A DNA stretch of 64,000 nt from Morinoia aosen. Its lineage: Eukaryota > Arthropoda > Malacostraca > Amphipoda > Talitridae. Shown here piece by piece: positions 23,660-33,991 of this stretch; position 1 is the stretch's first letter, and each line of letters starts with the position of its first letter. The position numbers were made by a program, and so were the translations under genes. The DNA lies in the NCBI GenBank assembly GCA_030386875.1, contig CM059577.1, positions 23,819,038 through 23,883,037 on the forward strand. Reading direction: 5' to 3'. The notes under the pieces are model-generated. The model did no database searches, was not told the DNA's origin, and was given only the letters and a program-made list of their open reading frames with translations.

Positions 23660-24136
23660 GGCCAGATGGGCAGGAGGGGCAGGAGGGGCAGGAAGAGCAG
23701 GAGGAGTAGGAGGGGCAGGAGGGGCAGGAGGGGTAGGAGGGGCAGGAGGGGCAGGAGGGGCAGGAAGGGTAGGAGGGGCAGGAGGGGGCAGGAGGGGGCA
23801 GGAAGGGACAAGAGAGGCAGGAGGGGCACGAGGAGCAGGAGGGGCAAGAGAAGCAGGGGGGCAAGAGGGCAGGAGAGGCAAGACGGGCAGGAGGAGGCAG
23901 GAAGGGATAGGAGGGGCAGGAGAGACAAGAGGGACAGGAGGGGCAGGAGGGGCAGAAGGGGTAGGAGGGGCAAGAAGGGGTAGGAGGGGCAGGAGGAGCA
24001 GGAGAGGCAGGAGGGGCAGGAGAGGCAAGAGGGCAGGAAGGGCAGGAGAGACAAGGGGGGCAGGAGGGGGTAGGAGGGGCAGGAGGGGCAGGAGAGACAA
24101 GAGGGGCAGGAGGGGCGGGAGGGGCAGGAGGGGCCG
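23660..24136. repeat. G-rich 9-bp array GGGGCAGGA
   Basis: About 50 units of GGGGCAGGA with variants GGGTAGGA, AGAGGCAGGA and GGGACAGGA. G runs of 3-5 spaced by 4-6 bases could form G-quadruplexes on the plus strand. Arg-rich (plus) and Pro/Leu/Cys-rich (minus) frames are artefacts. Confidence 0.93.
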
Positions 24137-24212
24137 TGTTGACACACACCGCCACAACACCACTTTAGCCGTCACTGGCTCCCTCGCGCGGCATTCATCG
24201 GGCACTGCACAG

Positions 24213-24712
24213 GGGCTGTGTGTTGTGTTGTATGTTGTGTTATGTTGTGTGTTGTGTTGTGTGTTGTGTTGTGTGTGTTGTGTGTTGTGTTGTGTTGCGT
24301 TGTGTGTTGTGTTGTGTGTTGTGTTGGGTGTTGTGTTGTGTGTTGTGTTGTGTTGTGTGTTGTGTTGTGTGTTGTGTGTTGTGTGTTGTGTGTTGTGTGT
24401 TGTATTGTGTGTTGTGTGTTGTGTTGTGTATTGTGTTGTGTGTTGTGGGCTGTGTGCTGTGTGTTGTGTGTTGTGTGTGTGTTGTGTACTGTGGTTTGTG
24501 TTTTGTTTTGTGTTGTGTTGGGTTGTGTGTTGTGAGTTGTGTTGCGTGTTGTGCGTTGTGTGTTGTGTTGTGTGTTGTATTGGGTTGTGTGTTGTGAGTT
24601 GCGTTGCGAGTTGTGTGTTGTGTGTTGTGGGTTGTGTTGTGTGTTGTGTGTTGTGTTGTGTATTCTGTTGTGTGTTATGAGCTGTGTGGTGTGTATTGTG
24701 TGTTGTGTTGTG
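24213..24712. repeat. GTGTT/GTGTGTT microsatellite block
   Basis: About 500 bp built from TGTGTTG with alternating 5- and 7-base subunits. The plus strand has almost no A or C. A related block lies at 27550-28085. Confidence 0.93.
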
Positions 24713-25849
24713 GGAAAAATTTCCCCACTACCGCTGGGGTGTCTTTGAGGTGGTGCTCTCTCAGCCTTTCGGCGTAGGTGCCAGGTTGCCGTTGTTGTTC
24801 AAATGTTTGGGTAGGTACGTGATTTGCAAAGGTAGACTTGGTTTTGATCTGATATAGAGCTGGAGTTAACTTAATGTGTGACGTGCTATTGACTTGATGT
24901 CAAATTAAGAAGCTTCCAAGCTTAGTGCCCTGAACGGGGAATTATATCAGTCCGTTCATGCCTCTACAAGAGCGTTCTGTAGCGTGTTGCAGTGTCGGCC
25001 TTCGTTACGGTGATGTGGCTCGCGGCTAGTTCCGCTGGACCCAGTTCAGGCTAAGATCCTCTACCCTCAGCTGACTGCTGTTTCTCTGTTTATGATTTTG
25101 TGTGCCTGTGCTTTTATCTCATTACATTTATTTTGTAGACTATCGTGTCAAGTTTCCTACGGTGCTTCAAGCAACTAAATTACTATTAAGAAATCAACAT
25201 TGAAACTTAAACGTATTGATAATTAACAAGTCATTGAGACGTCAATTACTATAGAAGTCGTTCGTTTTCTTGATGGCCTAAGAAGCCTGGATCAGAACGA
25301 TCTTCGAACTCTACCTACTTTCTCGAGTATCGAAATCTCTTAACTGCCTGTCAGGCCGCACAGGGGTTGCCGAGCCTTTTGTGTTAGTTACCCCTAATCC
25401 CAAGTATTTTCTTTATGTGTCCAGCTCCCTGAATGCCGACTTGTCTGTTTCTCGGCGCTGATGTTGCGTCTGTGCATTTACTTTAGTTAGCCCTTAAATA
25501 TCATTTGTATTACATGTCGATATTCCAATGTTTCTTTGATTACCTAGCTAAATAAAACTAATATTTTAAATGCAATTTTGAGTGTTGTACCTTGTTATGC
25601 AGTAGCTCATGTGTGTACGCACTATTTTTGCAACAGAAAATAAATCACTATCTTTGTTAAAATATATCAGTGTATGTGATAGGGACTTCAAAGAGATTCA
25701 GCATTAAAGAAGTCACACCCTAAGGTCAAAAGATTTCCCTTCCTCCTTATTGACACAGGCTTGTCTCATACGACACCTCGCCTAATAAGGGGTTTAAGGA
25801 GCCATCTTGGTAGGACGAACTGTATTGCATAGTTGGTCGATTAGGAAGA
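24713..25849. other. unrecognised mixed-composition DNA
   Basis: About 1.1 kb without a supported gene. AAATAAAACTAA near 25550 could be a polyadenylation signal but has no associated frame. Confidence 0.4.
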
Positions 25850-26215
25850 CGTTGTCGCAGTTCGGCACTAACAGAGTTCACTTCTGTTGCCCTAGCGGTT
25901 TCATACGGCGCAGGCAGTTGCTCGTCTTCCTAACGGTACCGCCGTAGTTCGGCACAAAATGGAATTTACTTCTGTTGCCCTAGCGGACTGAACACGGCGT
26001 AGGCGGTACCCACACTCACACATCAGTCTAGCGGTGCCAACGTAGTTCGGCACAAAACAGAAATAACCTCTGTTGCCCTAGCGGACTGAATACGGCGCAG
26101 GTGGTACCCACACAAACCTCACCCCACACACACGACGGTAACGCCGTAGTTCGGCACTAACAGAAATTACTTCTGTTGCCCTAGCGGACTGATTACGGCG
26201 TAGGCGGTACCCACA
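25850..26215. repeat. four-copy structured repeat with nested dyads
   Basis: A core of about 70 bp (GTAGTTCGGCAC ... TTCTGTTGCCCTAGCGG ... TACGGCG) begins near 25856, 25942, 26040 and 26142. Within the core, GGCACTAACAGAA pairs with TTCTGTTGCC (best in copy 4). Outside it, each copy is enclosed by its own inverted arms: AGGAAGACG/CGTCTTCCT around copy 1, GGTACCGCC/GGCGGTACC around copy 2, and GGTGCCA/TGGTACC around copy 3 (with one G-U pair). Spacers differ, so the dyads outlast the sequence. No protein frame. Confidence 0.8.
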
Positions 26216-26353
26216 CGAACCTCAGGAAAGGCAGCTGCGAAGAAAAGCTAGCGCCCCGGACAAAGGTAGCTGCACAGAAGACAGCCCCCTTTTCCACGAA
26301 CCCTTACGTCGACCGCACGACGGTATTCGACACTGTCCTTCCTATTTTTTCGC
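26216..26353. other. spacer between the structured repeats and the MITE
   Basis: Short GC-richer stretch; nothing recognised. Confidence 0.4.
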
Positions 26354-26357
26354 TTAA

Positions 26358-26579
26358 CCCTTTAACGTCCGAATTTTTGTACTCATATTACCGTTAACAC
26401 AACCACCGTCACTAAACTGGCGCTGGCATCTGGCAGTCACCGATATCAGGATGGGATAAGAACTGCCACTCGGCAGAGAACTTCAAAGAACACATTAGGG
26501 AACTAATTGAATAAGAAATAAAATATATTGAAGGGGAATTTTGAAAGAGGACACTGGTGTCCTCTGGGGCGTTAAAGGG
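26358..26579. mobile_element. piggyBac-type MITE (222 bp)
   Basis: TTAA flanks both ends (26354-26357 and 26580-26583). The termini are inverted: CCCTTTAACG at the left, CGTTAAAGGG at the right. TTAA duplications with CCC-starting termini are the hallmark of the piggyBac superfamily. A 16-bp near-palindrome AGGACACTGGTGTCCT lies just inside the right end. No coding capacity. Confidence 0.8.
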
Positions 26580-26583
26580 TTAA

Positions 26584-27549
26584 AGCACCTGTCTCCTACT
26601 GGTTTCTTCTAATTTCCTCAATGAACCTTCCGTCTAAACGTATCGTCACTGAGTGCATTGAAAACTCGGGCTTGTGGTGTTCTAGTACTCGTATTGTCAT
26701 TGTCATTGGTGTTGGTTCATAGCGGAATATTGTTTTTATCCAATTCATAGTTTAATAGGCGTCTAAGGTTGTACGATTTTTTATAGTAAACTCCAGAGGA
26801 GGCTTTTGCTGGTGCTGCCGTTGTCGCAGCCATGTTTCAGCTGTTCCAGCTAATTTCTAACAAGATAGCCTCTGCGTTCCGTTAAGGTCTCTATCTTTCA
26901 AAACATACGATATTAGGTAGGGGTTTGCTTAATATACTGGATTTGAAGTTGCCTAGTTAGTTGTCATATCCTTTACTTTCTGGTTTTTCCGTCTCATAGC
27001 AGTTGAGGGGTGGAGCGAGTGCCACAGGTGTTGGAGCGCTGTAATACCGAATTATCCAGCCCTTCATTGCGACTTGGTGTTGCTCGCCCTCCGTCAGCCG
27101 CCGCTCGAGGCGCCGCCCGTGAACGGAGCTGGCTCTTCTTCTCGCTTCCTAAATTCCGATTTTTGATTGGAGCCGACTGTGCCAGCTAACTAACTGTATT
27201 ACTGCCTGCGTCCGTCAACGTCTCGAGCTCGCCACGTCTGCGCCCTGGACTGCGGTCTCTGGCGGCGCCGGCTAACGTTTTAACACCAAAGCCATAAACA
27301 GTCTTTTTAGCAGTCCCTAACTTTTAATGTGAAATTAATAAAGTAGATTTTAGTAATTAACTAACCGGATAGCGACAGCTAACCGTTACCGTAAGATTTT
27401 TGTCAAATTTAAGTATTCAAAGTTTGTGTTCGTTCGTTGAATCACTCTTGATAATAAAGTGAAATTACTTAATTAATTAAAACCTCAACTGGCGACCTTG
27501 CTTCTGTTTCTATAATCCTTCCTTAGCAAACGATTACATGGGAATTGTT
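26584..27549. other. unrecognised DNA with GC-rich centre
   Basis: A GC-rich patch at 27060-27290 (GCCGCCGCTCGAGGCGCCGC) is followed by AT-rich DNA with AATAAA at 27340 and again near 27452, and AACTGGCGACCTT at 27487. The last resembles a retroelement primer-binding site beside an LTR edge, but no paired LTR or coding region was found. Confidence 0.35.
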
Positions 27550-28085
27550 TTCCATAGTGTGTTGCATTGTGTGATGTGTTGTGTATTGTTGTGTTGTGTA
27601 TTGTGTTGTGTTGTGTATTGTGTGTGTCGTGAGTCGTGTATTGGTGTTGTGTGGTGTTGTGTGTTGTGTGTTATGTGTGTTGGTGCTGTGTGTTGGTGCT
27701 GTGTGTTGGTGTTGTGTGTTGTGTATTGTGTTGTGTTGTGAATCGTGTGTGTCGTGTGTTGTGTATTGGTGTTGTGTGGTGTTGAGTGTTGTGTTGTGTG
27801 CTGTGTTTTGTTGTGTGTTATGTGTGTTGGTGTTATGTGTTGGTGTTGTGTGTTGTGTTGTGTGTTGTGTATTGTGTTATGCAGTGTATTGTGTTGTGTC
27901 GTGTGTCGTGTATTGTGTGTTATGTGTTGCGTATCGTATGTTGTTTGTTGTGCTGTGTGTTGTGTTGCGTATTTTTTTGTGTCGTGTTGCATGTTGTGTG
28001 TTGCGTTCTGTGTGGTTTTATGCGTTGTATTCTGTGTTGTATTGTTTTCTGTGTTATTTGATGCGTTTTGGCGTGTATTGTGTTC
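27550..28085. repeat. GTGTTGTGTATTG microsatellite block
   Basis: TGTGTTGTGTATTG words with TTGGTGTTGTG insertions at about 27640-27860. It becomes progressively degenerate towards 28085. It is the same composition class as 24213-24712, with 2.8 kb between. Confidence 0.9.
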
Positions 28086-28214
28086 ATCATTCCAATGTTT
28101 TGTTCGGTGTGCAGTAAGCAACAGACATAAGGGATCAGTCATACATCGTGCCTGATGACCGCTCAACGCCGCAACTCCCAGCCAAAGTTCCTTCCAACGC
28201 TGGGCTACGCAGAC

Positions 28215-29303
28215 CGTTGACTGCCGACCTGCAGCTGTTGATGACTTCTGACCTGCAGCTGTTGATGACATCTGAGCTGCAGCTGTTGATGACATCTGAC
28301 CTGCAGCTGTTGATGACATCTGACCTGTAGCTGTTGATGACATCTGACCTGCAGCTGTAGATGACATCTGAGTTGCAGCTGTGGATGACATCTGACCTGC
28401 AGCTGTAGATATCATCTGTCCTGCAGCTGTAGATGACATCTGAGTTGCAGCTGTAAATGACATCTGACCTGCAGCTGTTGATGTCATCTGAGTTGCAGCT
28501 GTTGATGACATCTAAGCTGCAGCTGTTGATGACATCTGACCTGTAGCTGTAGATGACATCTGAGTTGCAGCTGTTGATGACATCTGACCTGCAGCTGTTG
28601 ATGACATCTGACCTGCAGCTGTTGATGACATCTGACCTGCAGCTGTAGATGACATCTGACCTGCAGCTGTTGATGACATCTGACCTGCAGCTGTTGATGA
28701 CATCTGACCTGCAGCTGTTGATGACATCTGACCTGCAGCTGTTGATGACATCTGAACTGCGGCTGTTGATGACATCTAACTTGCAGCTGTTGATGACATC
28801 TGACCTGCAGCTGTTGATGTCACCTGAGTTGCAGCTGTTGATGACATCTGAGCTGCAGCTGTTGATGACATCTGACCTGTAGCTGTAGATGACATCTGAG
28901 TTGCAGCTGTTGATGACATCTGACCTGCAGCTGTAGATGTCATCTGACCTGCAGCTGTAGATGACATCTGAGTTGCAGCTGTAAATGACATCTGACCTGC
29001 AGCTGTTGATGACATCTGACCTGCAGCTGTTGATGACATCTGACCTGCAGCTGTTGATGACATCTGACCTGCTGCTGTTGATGACATCTGACCTGCAGCT
29101 GTTGATGACATCTGACCTGCAGCTGTAGATGACATCTGAGTTGCAGCTGTTGATGACATCTGACCTGCAGCTGTAGATATCATCTGACCTGCAGCTGTAG
29201 ATGACATCTGAGTTGCAGCTGTAAATGACATCTGACCTGCAGCTGTTGATGACATCTGACCTGCAGCTGTAGATGACATCTGAGTGGCAGCTGTAGATGA
29301 CAT
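28215..29303. repeat. 24-bp minisatellite, about 45 copies
   Basis: The unit is GATGACATCTGACCTGCAGCTGTT. The core CTGCAGCTG holds overlapping palindromes CTGCAG and CAGCTG, the latter a bHLH-type E-box sequence. Variants (GAGTTGCAGCTG, TGTAGATG, GTAAATGAC) recur in the same order around 28370-28460, 28900-28990 and 29130-29230, showing multi-unit duplication. Frames are open on both strands (MSSTAAGQ repeat on minus) because 24 is divisible by three. Confidence 0.96.
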
Positions 29304-29354
29304 GGACAGCTACATATGTGATCTGAACGCTTCATTTATCTGACTTTCATATTT

Positions 29355-29575
29355 TCAAGCAACATTGCGTGATGTTCAGGCAACATTGCGTGATGTTCAG
29401 GCTACATTGCGTGATGTTCAGGCAACATTGCGTGATGTTCAGGCAACATTGCGTGATGTTCAGGCAACATTGCGTGATGTTTAGGCAACATTGCGTGATG
29501 TTCAGGCAACATTGCGTGATGTTCAGGCAACATTGCGTGATGTTCAGGCAACATTGCGTGATGTTCAGGAACATT
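29355..29575. repeat. 21-bp minisatellite, about 10.5 copies
   Basis: CAGGCAACATTGCGTGATGTT repeated almost perfectly, with single variants at 29400 and 29482. It follows the 24-bp array after a 50-bp spacer, and merges into the degenerate ACATTC-rich region. Confidence 0.95.
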
Positions 29576-29599
29576 CGCAGAGTTATCATGTAAAATTTA

Positions 29600-30480
29600 T
29601 CCATTGTGTGAGAAATGTTTTTGTATTCATCATGTGTTCTTCATGTAACATTTTTGATACATTCATTCATTTGAAGCATTCATGCAGGGTTGGTTCGAAT
29701 TCATACAACATTCAAGCAACATTCACAGAACATTCATGTCACATTGATACAACATGTACGTACAATTCATACTACATCAATGTAACATTCGTACAATATC
29801 GAACAGTATTATTGAAATATTTATACAACATTCTTATAACATTCGCTCAATATTCGCCCCAGATTCTGTAATATTCATGAAACTTTCATGTGACATTCAG
29901 CAACATTCATACAATATTCCAGGGGTCTTCATGTAGTCAGCAAACGATACATATTCACCATTGATAGTTATCCATTCGACCTTCATGAAACATTTTTATG
30001 GTAAGCATCCAACATTATCGTAACATACATGAAATTATTAAAAGATATTCATGCGACATTCATATAACATTGACAATCATGCTGCTCATGCAACTTTTGG
30101 GGCAAAATATATCTTTCATGAATTCAAAATTCGTGCAAAATTCATACAGCATTCATGTACAGTCAGCCAACATTCATGTAAGGTTTCAACATATTGTTCC
30201 GAAAAAATTGATATAATAATAACAAAGTGTTTACAGATAATGTTTGTTACATTCATGGAAGGTTCATGAAATGCTCCGGTAACATTCACTTTACATTGTC
30301 ACAACTTGTGAAACATGTTGCAAGTTTCTTGCAACATTCGTATAATATTCAATATAATTTGTTTAATCCTTTGCTCAATATTCAAGATAATATTCAAATT
30401 ACATTAATATATCCTCCAAACTCATTCAAACAACATTCAACCAGCTTTCGAGCAACATTTGTACAATTTTCTTAAAATCA
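29600..30480. repeat. degenerate ACATTCATG-rich quasi-repeat
   Basis: Words CAACATTCATG, TAACATTCG, ACATTCATAC recur every 10-22 bases for nearly 900 bp without a fixed period. The composition resembles the 21-bp unit next to it, so it may be an old, decayed extension of that array. A similar region is at 34380-34770. Confidence 0.7.
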
Positions 30481-30641
30481 TACTTGTAAATTTTTCCCTC
30501 TCGCAAAATTATGTACGTACCTAAATTGATAGCACTTTAATATTTGTGAAAGTCCGCCCTCGAAGTTGACCTAAGAGAAAAACCATAGCGAGCGGGCAGC
30601 TCTTATTCTTCGTACGCCTGATGTGTCGCAACGCACCTTAT
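30481..30641. other. unique flank of the Harbinger element
   Basis: Nothing recognised. Confidence 0.4.
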
Positions 30642-30674
30642 TAAAGCTGGCCACACACTAGCATATCTGATCGG

Positions 30675-31083
30675 TCAGTTTCTGCCGATTTGATCTGTAC
30701 AGACCAAATCGCTCAAATATCTGCCAGTGTGTGGGGTGATACAGATAAAGTCTTGCATATCAAATCGCTCATTTTGATCTTCCATCATATGTTGGAATTC
30801 CTTACCCGCCTCCAGATATCGCCCAGTGTACGGGCAAATGTGACAGTTCTTTCCCTCCACCACAGAACTTATTGCCTTTCTGAGCATCGTATTTTGCTTT
30901 TGTATGAATGGGGCAATGGTGGCATGTATTTCTTGGAATACCTCATTGGACATTCGCAAATAATTTCTAAAATCGTATGGGTTATTTTCTTTTGATTCTT
31001 TTAGAAGTGTCATATGAAAAAATTATTTTTTTAAGCCATTCCTTTGACCGACGCGATCGTTTCCGCTTTCCGGGCTTCTTCAT
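30675..31083 (-). pseudogene. Harbinger transposase, N-terminal remnant
   Basis: From ATG at 31083 the frame reads a basic MKKPGKRKRSRRSKEWLKK segment, then shifts by one base near 31015 into TLLKESKENNPYDFRNYLRM and SNEVFQEIHATIAPFIQKQN, then TMLRKAIS. The phrases DFRNYLRM and IQKQNTMLRKAIS are diagnostic of the region before the catalytic DDE domain in PIF/Harbinger transposases. After that the frame runs into subterminal sequence (CPYTGRYLEAG, then TPHTGRYL) rather than transposase. An internal deletion has therefore removed the catalytic part, and the product cannot transpose. Confidence 0.75.
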
Positions 31084-31155
31084 AACACTTAATAGCACAA
31101 AGCTTGCTAAAATTTTTTTTTCTTATCGTCCATGGCTGGTTATCTCACATCCGCC

Positions 31156-31515
31156 CCCCTCAGGGTGATACAACTATTGTATCTATGGGAATTAGCGCTC
31201 CAAGGGGTACAATGTGAGGGCCTGAGCTTAAGGTTAGGTAGGCTTTCTATTCATTAAAATAACATAGGTTTTTGCTTTGTTACGGACCCTCTTTTTTCCG
31301 TTCACTGCGGTCCTGTTTTTCAGAACCTCCTGCTTTCTTCTTCAACTTTTTCGTGTTTCATGATTTTCTTTCTTAGCTTTCTGTTTCTATGCACCTTGTG
31401 CATAGATTCTGCGTTCCCTCAACTCCATACTAAATGGTGCTTGCTTCCTTCCTCTCTTTGGATCTCATTTGTTGAGGATAGGGAGGCTTAACCTAACTAA
31501 TAATCTAATTTCATC
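31156..31515. mobile_element. unclassified dispersed repeat, copy 2 (360 bp), nested
   Basis: It is inserted in the Harbinger element and flanked by a perfect 15-bp target duplication TATCTCACATCCGCC (31141-31155 and 31516-31530). A duplication this long points to target-primed retroposition, not cut-and-paste. It is homologous along its length to 12336-12715. Termini: CCCCTCAGGG at the left and AATCTAATTTCATC at the right. There is no poly-A at either end and no clear promoter, so its class is unknown. Confidence 0.75.
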
Positions 31516-31670
31516 TATCTCACATCCGCCTGCTACCACTGCTGAACACGCACTGGAGTTGCAGTTATGGTCGCTGCAGTTTGTGGCGATTAGAGCGACA
31601 GATTTCATCTGTAGCATTCCATATCTGTTGGTCATGACCGATCAGATATGCTAGTGTGTGGCCAGCTTAA

Positions 31671-32550
31671 TAAAGTCTTTCTCGGCTCTCCCTGCCGTTA
31701 CCGCAGTGCATGGGTACGCACGCAATCGTGGACCCTTAGTTACCGTCATCTAACTATCTTATCGGTATGACACCTCAGCCGAATTCTCCATATTTGTTAC
31801 AAGCAACTATCATCCTCATGCGTTGCTGCTAAACCTTAGGCCAGCATGGGTCAGCGTGGAGCTTCGGCGCGGGAGTAACTTGGGCAGCAGAAGGATTTAA
31901 CGCCAACGGCCTTATTTATTTGGTATGTCGACTGGTACTATGTGCCATTCTTCGCAGTTGGTCCTCAGGACGCGTTCTCACCGTGTTCCTTATCCGGAGG
32001 GAAAAGATCCCCTAACTTCTGTGTACTTTCCGGGACCGTGGGACTCTTGTCCATTCCTTTTAACAAATCACTCCTAGGAGTTATGTGGATAGTTAGCCAC
32101 ATGTGTGCGTATTCCACTATTTTCATCGATTTGTTTCCTAGTGTCCTGAATGTATACCGCTTTCTTTTCTTTTTTATCTTCCGATAGGTTTTTTGAAGTA
32201 GGTGGCAGAAAGCGATTTAGAGTATATTTGTCAATTACTATAATAAATGTAAACGTAATTTTCTTAATTCTCCTTTCGCTACCTCTCGATTTCCATCAGC
32301 TTTTCTGGAAACTAGTGAGCTTAACTCACTCCTAAACCTCTATTGGAAAAATTTTGTATAACACTCATGTAACATTAAAGTAGCGCGCAAACTCCATTCA
32401 ATCACTATTCGATAGCGCCACGTGTACAAAATATGTGGGTACATTTCCCCCCAGATTCGTCCGGCGCTTTCACTAGGTTCCGTATTTTGAGGTAGACCGC
32501 TGGGGCGGCGTAGGTGTGAGGGGCGCGCGGCAGCAGCGGGCAGTGGGGGG
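31671..32550. other. unrecognised DNA
   Basis: About 880 bp with no supported gene. An 81-codon frame at 31942-32187 has no family resemblance. Confidence 0.4.
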
Positions 32551-32870
32551 ATGTGGCAGGGTAGCCAGGGGAGATGTGTCAGGGTAGCCAGGGGAGATGT
32601 GGCAGGGTAGCCAGGGGAGATGTGGCAGGGTAGCCAGGGGAGATGTGGCAGGGTAGCCAGGGGGATGTGGCAGGGTAGCCAGGGGAGATGGGGCAGGGTA
32701 GCCAGGGGGGATGTGGCAGGGTAGCCAGGGGAGATGTGGCAGGATAGCCAGGGGGGATGTGGCAGGGTAGCCAGGGGAGATGTGGCAGGGTAGCCAGGGG
32801 GGTTGTGGCAGGGTAGCCAGGGGAGATGTGGCAGAGTAGCCAGGGGGGATGTGGCAGGGTAGCCGGGCAG
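32551..32870. repeat. 23-bp G-rich minisatellite, about 14 copies
   Basis: GTGGCAGGGTAGCCAGGGGAGAT with GGGGGGAT variants, some units a base shorter. It lies in a GC-rich stretch (32500-32930). Confidence 0.95.
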
Positions 32871-33762
32871 CGTCTCGGGCAGCGCCGCTACTCGGCTCGT
32901 GGCGGGCAGCTTGGTGACGACTGCGGTCCCAATTTTCCCAACCTTCCTTCTTACATGTTTAGTTATGCAGTGTTTGATAGTGCGTGTGATTGTGCGTAGT
33001 TTAGGTCTTTTTCTTTATCAATAATTGCATGATTATGACTCGTTTTAAGCATCATTTACTTTCTTCTTAATGACTGACTCATGGCTCTAAAAGCGGGGCT
33101 ACCTTACCCTATCGGAGTGATACTTTGTCATCTTTACTATTAAGTATTAAAAGTTAACCATTAACTTTTAACTATTAAATTACTATTGGGCCTCTGCCTT
33201 CTCTTACTGATATTAAACTTTACTGTGATTGCTACATCGTCATTATACTCGCATCCGCCAGAAATCGCGCCGCACACTGGATTATAAAGTTCTTCAGGTG
33301 CGTGGCCGGGTCGGTAAATTTTTTAATCGCACATTTAACCGGTCTTATTGTGCACATTAGCTCCAGTTTTTACTCTGCGGCTCTCGTATCTTACGGTTAT
33401 TTTCCAGCATCTCGCCCTTCTTGCACTGACGCTGCCATGCGCTACGTACTGCCCGCTTCACGCCCTGTCAAAGGAATTTGAGCTCTCTTCTGTGGGACGA
33501 CTGTCACTGAATTAGGTAAACTAGTCAAATTTTCAACCTAGGTATTTACCCACAACCGTAGAATAGTACTGCAAAATATGCAATTTTCTCTTATCATATG
33601 CGTTTATTTTCCATTTTTCTATATGCAGCTCTGAGGAAACTGGACTTCCCTGGACGCGGTTCGGCTGCTCACGGTGCCTGTGTCTACCTTCTGTCGAGCG
33701 TCGAGTGGCTCCTGTGGCGTGCTTTGTGCTGGCGTGAACTACTGCTCTCTTCCGTCTCTTGG
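32871..33762. other. unrecognised mixed DNA
   Basis: Nothing supported. At 33149-33187 there is a short inverted and repeated AACTATTAAGT/TTAACTTTTAAC cluster. Confidence 0.4.
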
Positions 33763-33770
33763 TACGAGAG

Positions 33771-33983
33771 CAGGGCTTCTCAACCTTTCTATTGTCGTGT
33801 ATGATCTTATAGCTTAATGGTGTACCTTCATGTACCCCTAGCACAGGTAAAGGTTTAAGAAACTATAAAAAATCCACTTAATGGTTAATAATTATTTATG
33901 CTTGTACGATTGTACGTAAATATATGTTGTAAATTTTAAAATATGATGTATGTTAAATTTATACCCTCGGTTGAGAAGCCCAG
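33771..33983. mobile_element. hAT-type MITE (213 bp)
   Basis: The termini CAGGGCTTCTCAACC (left) and GGTTGAGAAGCCCAG (right) are inverted with one mismatch. They are flanked by 8-bp direct repeats TACGAGAG (33763-33770) and TACCAGAG (33984-33991), 7 of 8 identical. An 8-bp duplication and CAGGG-type ends are typical of hAT/Charlie elements, and an internal GTACCCCTAG also fits. Noncoding. Confidence 0.85.
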
Positions 33984-33991
33984 TACCAGAG

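Larger units (their letters stand above)
30645..31667 (-). mobile_element. PIF/Harbinger non-autonomous element carrying a nested insertion
   Basis: Perfect 33-bp terminal inverted repeats at 30645-30677 and 31635-31667 start AGCTGGCCACACACTAGC. TAA at 30642-30644 and 31668-31670 is a 3-bp target duplication of the TWA type used by Harbinger. The interior on the minus strand holds the beginning of a Harbinger transposase; most of the catalytic domain is deleted. A second element with its own target duplication interrupts it at 31156-31515. Without that insertion it would be about 650 bp. Confidence 0.88.

Noticed and set aside
23573-23983. Arg-rich frame with an RS- or protamine-like look
   Set aside because: Produced by the GGGGCAGGA array; the opposite strand is open in three frames as well.
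27000-27500. LTR and primer-binding site (AACTGGCGACC near 27487)
   Set aside because: No second LTR, polypurine tract or coding region was found; kept only as a remark.
24213-28085. Telomeric or interstitial telomere sequence in the GT-rich blocks
   Set aside because: The words are TGTGTTG and TGTATTG, not the arthropod TTAGG or the vertebrate TTAGGG repeat.
27534-28511. 325-codon frame on the minus strand
   Set aside because: It joins the GT-rich block and part of the 24-bp array; composition follows the repeats.
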